Below, piece by piece: positions 5,606 to 7,380 of a stretch of DNA of 7,380 bases. The notes under the pieces were generated by a model. The model did no database searches and was not told where the DNA came from. It saw only the letters and a list, made by a program, of their open reading frames with translations. A program made the translations under genes and the position numbers. The stretch is from Betaproteobacteria bacterium UBA3031 (GTDB taxonomy: Bacteria > Pseudomonadota > Gammaproteobacteria > Burkholderiales > Eutrophovitaceae). The DNA lies in the NCBI GenBank assembly GCA_002367635.1, contig DFDI01000030.1, positions 1 to 7,380 of the forward strand. The letters are read 5' to 3'. The number at the start of each line of letters is the position of its first letter. Positions within the stretch are counted from its first letter, which is position 1.

Positions 5606-7380
5606 ATGTCGGACGAACTAAAAGCCGCAGCACTTGAGTACCACGAATACCCCAGACCTGGCAAAATATCAGTTGTTCCAACAAAGGGGTTAACCAATCA
5701 GCGGGACCTAGCGCTTGCGTACTCACCTGGGGTCGCTTATGCATGTAAAGCGATAGAAGCTGACCCAAGCATGGCGGCCAAATACACCTCCAGAGCGAAC
5801 CTAGTCGGAGTTATTACCAACGGTACAGCTGTGCTAGGCCTAGGCAACATCGGTCCACTGGCCGCGAAGCCTGTCATGGAAGGTAAAGCTTGTTTATTCA
5901 AGAAATTTGCAGGTATTGACGTTTTCGATATCGAATTGGCAGAGACTGATCCAGATAAATTGGTCGATATTATTGCGGCATTAGCGCCCACACTGGGCGG
6001 CATTAATCTAGAGGACATCAAAGCCCCAGAATGTTTTTATATCGAGAGAAAACTAAAAGAAAAGCTGAGCATTCCTGTCTTTCACGATGATCAGCATGGC
6101 ACTGCGATTATCGTAGGTGCCGCAATTATTAATGGGCTGAAGGTCGTCGGTAAACGTTTAGACCAGGTCCGGCTTGTTTGTTCAGGCGCAGGTGCAGCGG
6201 CTATAGCATGTCTTAATTTGCTGACCACCTTAGGCGTAAAAAAAGAAAATATTATTGTGTGCGATTCAAAAGGAGTGATCTCTATAAGTCGCAGTGGCAC
6301 TCTAAATGAGAATAAAGCCATCTATGCCAGCGACACACCTTTTGTATCCATAGATGAAGCGATGCGAGGTGCTGATATCTTTCTCGGATTATCAGGACCA
6401 GGCACGATCAAAAAAGAGTGGGTCGCCGAAATGGCAGATAAACCCTTAATCTTGGCACTTGCAAATCCAACACCCGAAATCATGCCCGAAGAAATTAAAT
6501 CGGTACGGCCTGATGCCGTGATCGCCACGGGGCGTTCTGATTACCCTAACCAGGTTAACAACGTTCTATGCTTTCCATTTATTTTCAGAGGGGCTTTGGA
6601 CGTCGGGGCAACCAAAATCACTGAGGAAATGAAACTGGCGTGCGTTTATGCTATCGCAGAACTAGCTCAAGCTGAACGCTCGGATATCGTCGCTACAGCT
6701 TATGGAGGTCAAGAATTAAATTTTGGCCCTGACTATATTATCCCGACACCGTTCGACCCACGACTCATTACATTAATAGCACCCGCGGTTGCTCAGGCCG
6801 CTATGGACAGCGGAGTCGCGACACTCCCCATTGAGGACATGTCGGCCTACCGGGAAAAAATTTCTAACTTCGTATATCAAACTGGATTCGTGATGAAACC
6901 AGTCTTTGAGGCGGCAAAAGCTGACCTAAAGAAAGTTATTTACGCGGAAGGTGAGGATGAAAGAGTGTTACAAGCGGTCCAAGTCCTTACAGATGAAAAA
7001 CTTTGTCTTCCAGTTCTTATTGGGCGACCCGATGTTATCGACTCAAGAATTGAAAGAGCTGGACTTAGGATAAAAGCTGGGCAACATTTTCAGGTGGTCA
7101 ACCCGGAAAACGACGAACGCTTCAAAGAGACATGGCAGGAGTACTATCAAATCATGAGAAGAAAAGGTGTGTCTCCTGACGACGCTAAAGCGGCCGTTAG
7201 AAGCTCCGCAACACTCATTGGAGCCATGCTCGTTCGGCGCGGGGACGCCGATGCGCTAATTTGTGGAGCCATCGGGCGTTACAAAGATCATCTAAAACAC
7301 GTTTCTAACGTGATTGGCAAAAGAGAAGATGCGTCTATTTTTGCAGCAATGAATTTATTGCCCATGCAGAATCGAACGCT
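5606..7380 (+). CDS. maeB: MaeB malic enzyme with C-terminal phosphotransacetylase-like domain (3' end beyond window)
   Basis: Cytoplasmic enzyme that oxidatively decarboxylates malate to pyruvate and CO2, usually with NADP+, feeding pyruvate/acetyl-CoA and NADPH pools. The N-terminal malic domain shows AYSPGVA with catalytic Tyr39, TNGTAVLGLGNIGPLA, catalytic Lys94 in MEGKA, LEDIKAPECF with metal ligands E136 and D137, and HDDQHGTA with D162. The Rossmann domain follows, with CSGAGAAAIAC (GAGAAA at 194-199), SGPG and ALANPTPEI, then ATGRSDYPNQVNN and FPFIFRGALD. From about residue 430 (KPVFEAAKADLKKVIYAEGEDERVL begins here, shown only in part) the phosphotransacetylase-like domain runs to the window edge; this domain in MaeB is regulatory, sensing acetyl-CoA, rather than a working transferase. 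591 residues are present of about 760 in the family. It is divergent from csp. Cofactor choice is inferred from the family. Confidence 0.96.
   Translation, partial: MSDELKAAALEYHEYPRPGKISVVPTKGLTNQRDLALAYSPGVAYACKAIEADPSMAAKYTSRANLVGVITNGTAVLGLGNIGPLAAKPVMEGKACLFKKFAGIDVFDIELAETDPDKLVDIIAALAPTLGGINLEDIKAPECFYIERKLKEKLSIPVFHDDQHGTAIIVGAAIINGLKVVGKRLDQVRLVCSGAGAAAIACLNLLTTLGVKKENIIVCDSKGVISISRSGTLNENKAIYASDTPFVSIDEAMRGADIFLGLSGPGTIKKEWVAEMADKPLILALANPTPEIMPEEIKSVRPDAVIATGRSDYPNQVNNVLCFPFIFRGALDVGATKITEEMKLACVYAIAELAQAERSDIVATAYGGQELNFGPDYIIPTPFDPRLITLIAPAVAQAAMDSGVATLPIEDMSAYREKISNFVYQTGFVMKPVFEAAKADLKKVIYAEGEDERVLQAVQVLTDEKLCLPVLIGRPDVIDSRIERAGLRIKAGQHFQVVNPENDERFKETWQEYYQIMRRKGVSPDDAKAAVRSSATLIGAMLVRRGDADALICGAIGRYKDHLKHVSNVIGKREDASIFAAMNLLPMQNRT

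Noticed and set aside
5547..6528. Minus-strand open frames of 68-94 codons opposite maeB
   Set aside because: They are antisense to maeB, whose frame is intact with all catalytic motifs; they have no family resemblance and no plausible start signals.
1..7380. Search for CRISPR arrays, insertion sequences, tandem repeats and attachment sites
   Set aside because: No regularly spaced repeats, transposase or integrase fragments, or terminal inverted repeats with target duplications were seen by eye.

Overview
The window is a 7.4 kb piece of a chromosome that looks gammaproteobacterial, probably from a marine or other aquatic member. GC content is moderate. The hydrolase closely resembles E. coli YcbL/GloC, the malic enzyme is the MaeB type with a fused phosphotransacetylase-like domain, FeoA and FeoB are separate genes, and a Fur box of near-classical sequence sits at the feo operon. 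This placement is an inference from gene families; there is no rRNA or other marker gene here.

Layout: (1) 1-1483, minus strand: a ferrous iron uptake operon, feoA then feoB. feoB runs off the left edge, leaving its G domain and roughly the first half of its membrane domain. A 16/19 Fur box lies at the feoA start. (2) 1484-1676: divergent intergenic region. (3) 1677-3247, plus strand: gloC, a metallo-beta-lactamase-fold thioesterase, followed 50 bp later by a TfdA/TauD-type Fe(II)/2-oxoglutarate dioxygenase. (4) 3330-4940, minus strand, convergent with the dioxygenase: an AMP-forming acyl-CoA synthetase. (5) 5105-5311, minus strand: a CspA-type cold-shock protein with a strong hairpin after its stop and a TATAAT box embedded in a perfect inverted repeat upstream. 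(6) 5606-7380, plus strand: maeB, running off the right edge inside its phosphotransacetylase-like domain.

The genes are mostly ordinary housekeeping and accessory metabolism: iron uptake, 2-oxoacid thioester detoxification, oxygenase and acyl-CoA chemistry, and anaplerosis with NADPH supply. The dioxygenase needs Fe(II) and sits next to an iron uptake operon, but nothing in the sequence shows that they are co-regulated. I found no mobile element, CRISPR array, tRNA or rRNA and no clear novel multi-gene system. The points most worth a second look are regulatory: the Fur box written into the first codons of feoA (which makes its start uncertain), the dyad over the csp promoter, a hairpin plus T-run in the leader of the acyl-CoA synthetase, and the unknown substrates of the dioxygenase and the synthetase.
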